Below, in pieces: positions 5,648 to 7,457 of a stretch of 7,457 nucleotides of DNA. The first letter of the stretch is position 1; each line of letters begins with the position of its first letter. The notes under the pieces were generated by a model. It was not told where the DNA came from, searched no databases, and saw nothing but the letters and a program-made list of their open reading frames with translations. A program made the position numbers and the translations under genes. Source of the stretch: Cyanobacteriota bacterium (lineage in GTDB: Bacteria > Cyanobacteriota > Cyanobacteriia > PCC-6307 > Cyanobiaceae); the NCBI GenBank assembly GCA_026389255.1, contig JAPLIF010000319.1, positions 1-7,457 of the forward strand, in the 5' to 3' direction.

Positions 5648-6682
5648 ATGCCGTTGTCCCGATCCAGTGGTCGTCCCTGCCGCCAGGCCTGCGGGGAAGC
5701 CTGTTGTGGGCGCGGAGGCATGGTGGTGCTGTGGATGGTTCTACTGGGAACCCTGGGGGGCTGCCGGCAGGATCCCAGGGGACCATCCACCCCTGGCGGA
5801 GCTGGCGTCCGGGTCATCGCCGGCGATGGCGTTCTTTGCGATCTAACGCAGCGGCTGGCGCCAAGGCAGGTAAAGGTGACCTGCCTGCTGGGTCCCGGTG
5901 ACGATCCCCACGCGTTTCGGCTCAACCCCTCCCAGGGCCAGCTCCTGGCCCAGAGCCGCCTGCTGTTGGTCAATGGCGGGGGCCTGACCCCCGCCCTGGA
6001 AAGAATTCCCAACCGTGTGACGATCGTGGAGCGGCTGCGGGGCCCTGGCGATCGCCAGGATCCCCACCTCTGGCACGACCCGGCACTTGCGGCCCAGATG
6101 GTGAAGGCAGTGGCCACCCCATTGATCGCCCTGACGCCAGAGAGTGGGGCCGAGATCGAGGGGCGCTCGGCCGCCCTGCAAGGACAGTTGGCGCAACTGG
6201 ATCGCTGGAACCGGCGCCAACTGACCACGATCCCGCTGGGACCGGACGGCCAGCGCCCCCCCATCGCCATGGCCCACCGGGCCCTCAGCCACTTCGGCGC
6301 CGCCTATGGCCTGCAGGCCTTGCCCCTGGTGGATCGGGACAGCACCAGCTCCAGCCTGCGGCCGGCCCAGTTCGCCGCCGTGGTGGCCGAACTGAAGCAG
6401 CGGCAGGTGCCGGCCCTGTTCCACGAGCCTGGCGCGATCGGGCGCAGCCTGCAGCGCATCAGCGACCTCAGTGGCGTGGCCATCGCCCCAACCCCGCTGG
6501 TGGTTGATGGCCTGGCCAGGGCCGTCGAGGGCTCGCCGCCCAGTCTGATGGCCACCCTGGTGGCCAATACCTGTGCCCTGAGCCGGGGATTGGGGGGGCA
6601 ATGTGACAGCCAGGCGGGGGCCCGGCTGTCACAACAATGGCAAGCCATTGGAGCGGCCAGGGTCCTAGGGAAAGACCCCTGA
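5648..6682 (+). CDS. znuA: Zinc-binding lipoprotein ZnuA of the ABC importer
   Basis: A 344-residue cluster A-I metal-binding protein that captures zinc in the periplasm and hands it to ZnuB. A short hydrophobic stretch MVVLWMVLLGTLGGC ends in a lipobox, with C39 as the probable lipidated residue. Expected ligands: H88 in DDPHAF, H140 in QDPHLWHDP, H210 in AMAHRALSHFG, and an acidic residue such as D287 in VVDG. A histidine rather than glutamate at the third position favours zinc over manganese. The His-rich loop often found before the second ligand is absent. C309 and C319 may form a disulfide. The start is uncertain: ATG 5648 gives an arginine-bearing n-region before the hydrophobic core. 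ATG 5720 gives a very short signal without positive charge, and its GGAGG is only 1 nt away. TTG 5624 is also in frame. It is transcribed away from znuCB, with the Zur-like box 30 bp upstream. Confidence 0.9.
   Translation: MPLSRSSGRPCRQACGEACCGRGGMVVLWMVLLGTLGGCRQDPRGPSTPGGAGVRVIAGDGVLCDLTQRLAPRQVKVTCLLGPGDDPHAFRLNPSQGQLLAQSRLLLVNGGGLTPALERIPNRVTIVERLRGPGDRQDPHLWHDPALAAQMVKAVATPLIALTPESGAEIEGRSAALQGQLAQLDRWNRRQLTTIPLGPDGQRPPIAMAHRALSHFGAAYGLQALPLVDRDSTSSSLRPAQFAAVVAELKQRQVPALFHEPGAIGRSLQRISDLSGVAIAPTPLVVDGLARAVEGSPPSLMATLVANTCALSRGLGGQCDSQAGARLSQQWQAIGAARVLGKDP
6048..6055. repeat. HIP1 octamer GCGATCGC (in GGCGATCGCC)
   Basis: Third exact HIP1 copy, here with the full decamer, inside znuA. 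Confidence 0.8.
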
Positions 6683-6818
6683 AAAAGCGCACAAATTAAC
6701 TACAAGAACCCACGCCTAGTTACCAAGTTTACGCAAGATTTTCAATTTATTGCAAACTATTCGTGGTGCCCTGCGGCACGTGGGTAGTCTAAGATAAACA
6801 TATGTATTTAAGGTCCCC
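6683..6818 (+). promoter_or_regulatory. AT-rich leader of the 143-aa protein gene, with a small hairpin
   Basis: This gap after znuA is much richer in A and T than the flanking genes and probably holds the promoter of the next gene. TAAGAT (6790-6795) matches 4 of 6 positions of a -10 box, but no good -35 lies 17 bp before it. A GC-rich hairpin GTGCC-ctgc-GGCAC (6766-6779) stands out. It lacks a T-tract, so it is not a standard terminator for znuA. A 17-codon frame starts at ATG 6802, stops at 6855 and overlaps the next gene out of frame; I do not call it as a gene. Confidence 0.4.
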
Positions 6819-7250
6819 TTGCAGCCCCAATCCAACAATCTCAGCGAAGTCTTAAACGGATTGCGTCAGGAGTTCCTGAGTCAAGGCGGAGATTTCGAAT
6901 CTACCCGCAATGTCTTGCACAACAGCGCCGAGGCAGCCCACGCGGATGCCCTCCTGCATGCCTCTGCGCTCCTGTTACAGCGCCTGAGGCTTGAAAAGGG
7001 TGTGGAGCTGCGCCAACAGGACCTCCGAGTGGCCCATCGCGCCGTGATCCATTGGCGCAAGGTCTCGGATCACCGCAAGCAGGCCTATCAATGGCGCCAA
7101 ACCAGCATCGGTACGCTGCCAGCGACTCCCACCTTCCTGGGATATGTGTATTGGCTACCCAAGCTGCCCATCAATGACGGCGACGGCGGCGGCATGGGAA
7201 ACAATGAGACCCAATTGAATCTGATGCGGCAGATGGTGCGTCGCCGCTAG
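6819..7250 (+). CDS. Basic 143-residue protein of unknown function, TTG start
   Basis: I do not recognise this protein. It is soluble-looking, with no signal peptide or membrane segment. Residues about 5-95 appear mostly helical and rich in Leu, Gln, Arg and His, including an amphipathic stretch near 38-90 that could be a coiled coil. A Pro/Thr turn (99-105) leads to an aromatic segment FLGYVYWLPKLP at 106-117. Then come a flexible Asp/Gly run (120-127) and a short basic helix ending in MVRRR. The start is TTG 6819: AAGG at 6810-6813 sits 5 nt before it, and an in-frame TAA at 6795 leaves no ATG or GTG upstream. The nearby ATG 6802 is in another frame. Codon use resembles that of the neighbours, and a separate AT-rich leader suggests its own promoter. 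The basic character could mean nucleic-acid binding, but nothing specific shows it. Confidence 0.7.
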   Translation: MQPQSNNLSEVLNGLRQEFLSQGGDFESTRNVLHNSAEAAHADALLHASALLLQRLRLEKGVELRQQDLRVAHRAVIHWRKVSDHRKQAYQWRQTSIGTLPATPTFLGYVYWLPKLPINDGDGGGMGNNETQLNLMRQMVRRR

Positions 7251-7275
7251 GCCAGCGCCCCGCTGCGGGGGCCTA
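7248..7275 (+). terminator. GC-rich stem-loop at the end of the 143-aa gene, possible terminator
   Basis: TAGGCC (7248-7253) can pair with GGCCTA (7270-7275) and CCCC (7258-7261) with GGGG (7267-7270), with a 4-nt bulge. The stop codon is inside the stem. Only TAAACAACAA follows, not a T-run, so intrinsic termination would be weak. Confidence 0.3.
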
Positions 7276-7299
7276 AACAACAAGGATCGGTACAGCAGA

Positions 7300-7457
7300 A
7301 TGGCCCCAGCGGTTGCAACCGGCAGGGGTTTACTGTTTTTGACCGCCCTGGCAGGCTTGTTGGGATACGGCCTGGGCCAGGGGGTGCCGCGGTTGGTGCA
7401 GCGCTCCGGTGGCCTGGCCCGGCGCTCCCAGACCAACCAGCTGCTGCTGGGCCTGGC
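7300..7457 (+). CDS. N-terminus of an unknown membrane-anchored or exported protein, runs off right edge
   Basis: From ATG 7300 the frame stays open to the window end (52 complete codons). The first residues, MAPAVATGRGLLFLTALAGL, contain one arginine followed by a hydrophobic stretch at about 10-25 (GLLFLTALAGLLGYGLG), which fits a signal anchor or signal peptide. An Arg-rich segment at 31-43 and then a new Leu run follow. AAGGA at 7282-7286 is a possible ribosome-binding site, 13 nt from the ATG, which is rather far. Too little is present to assign a family. Confidence 0.6.
   Translation, partial: MAPAVATGRGLLFLTALAGLLGYGLGQGVPRLVQRSGGLARRSQTNQLLLGL

Noticed and set aside
4411..5901. 496-codon plus-strand open frame
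   Set aside because: It is antisense to znuB and znuC and crosses the Zur-like box; the translation is low-complexity and has no recognisable domain. The stop-free 15-bp repeat helps keep it open.
6728..6757. Imperfect inverted repeat GTTTACGCAA ... TTGCAAAC after znuA
   Set aside because: The arms differ in length and the DNA is AT-rich, so chance is a sufficient explanation.

Overview
The window is GC-rich and densely coded, and it looks like a chromosomal segment of a cyanobacterium, probably a unicellular Synechococcus/Cyanobium-type organism. Three exact copies of the HIP1 octamer GCGATCGC (1192-1199, 2663-2670, 6048-6055) support this. The proteins (a Tat-type PhoX phosphatase and a compact ZnuABC) are at home there. 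The genus is an inference. No tRNA, rRNA, CRISPR array, transposase or phage gene is visible.

Layout: (1) 1-1950, minus strand: the first 650 codons of a PhoX/DUF839 phosphatase that runs off the left edge. (2) 1951-2217: an AT-richer divergent intergenic region with a 20-bp near-palindrome. (3) 2218-2952, plus: a small secreted protein of unknown function with four cysteines. (4) 5517-2965, minus: znuC, znuB and a CDF-family metal exporter, read in that order. znuC and znuB overlap by 8 bp; the exporter follows after 71 bp. (5) 5597-5617: a Zur-box-like palindrome between znuC and the divergent znuA. (6) 5648-6682, plus: znuA, the metal-binding lipoprotein. (7) 6819-7250, plus: an unrecognised 143-aa basic protein starting with TTG. 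(8) 7300 to the right edge, plus: the N-terminus of an unknown membrane-anchored or exported protein.

How the genes fit together: znuA, znuB and znuC make a complete high-affinity zinc importer (periplasmic lipoprotein, permease, ATPase), transcribed divergently from one Zur-type operator. The CDF gene lies downstream on the same strand, so an uptake system and a putative metal exporter may share a transcript. Its transport site differs from the zinc/iron exporter FieF of E. coli, so it may handle another metal. PhoX obtains phosphate from organic esters in the periplasm and uses iron and calcium rather than zinc. That fits low-zinc water, but the link to the zinc genes is only by proximity.

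I see no clearly new multi-gene system. The most unusual points are a 15-bp tandem repeat inside znuC that inserts a Gly-Ser-Arg-rich segment into the ATPase, the lack of a normal start codon where znuC homology begins, and the altered transport site of the co-oriented CDF exporter.
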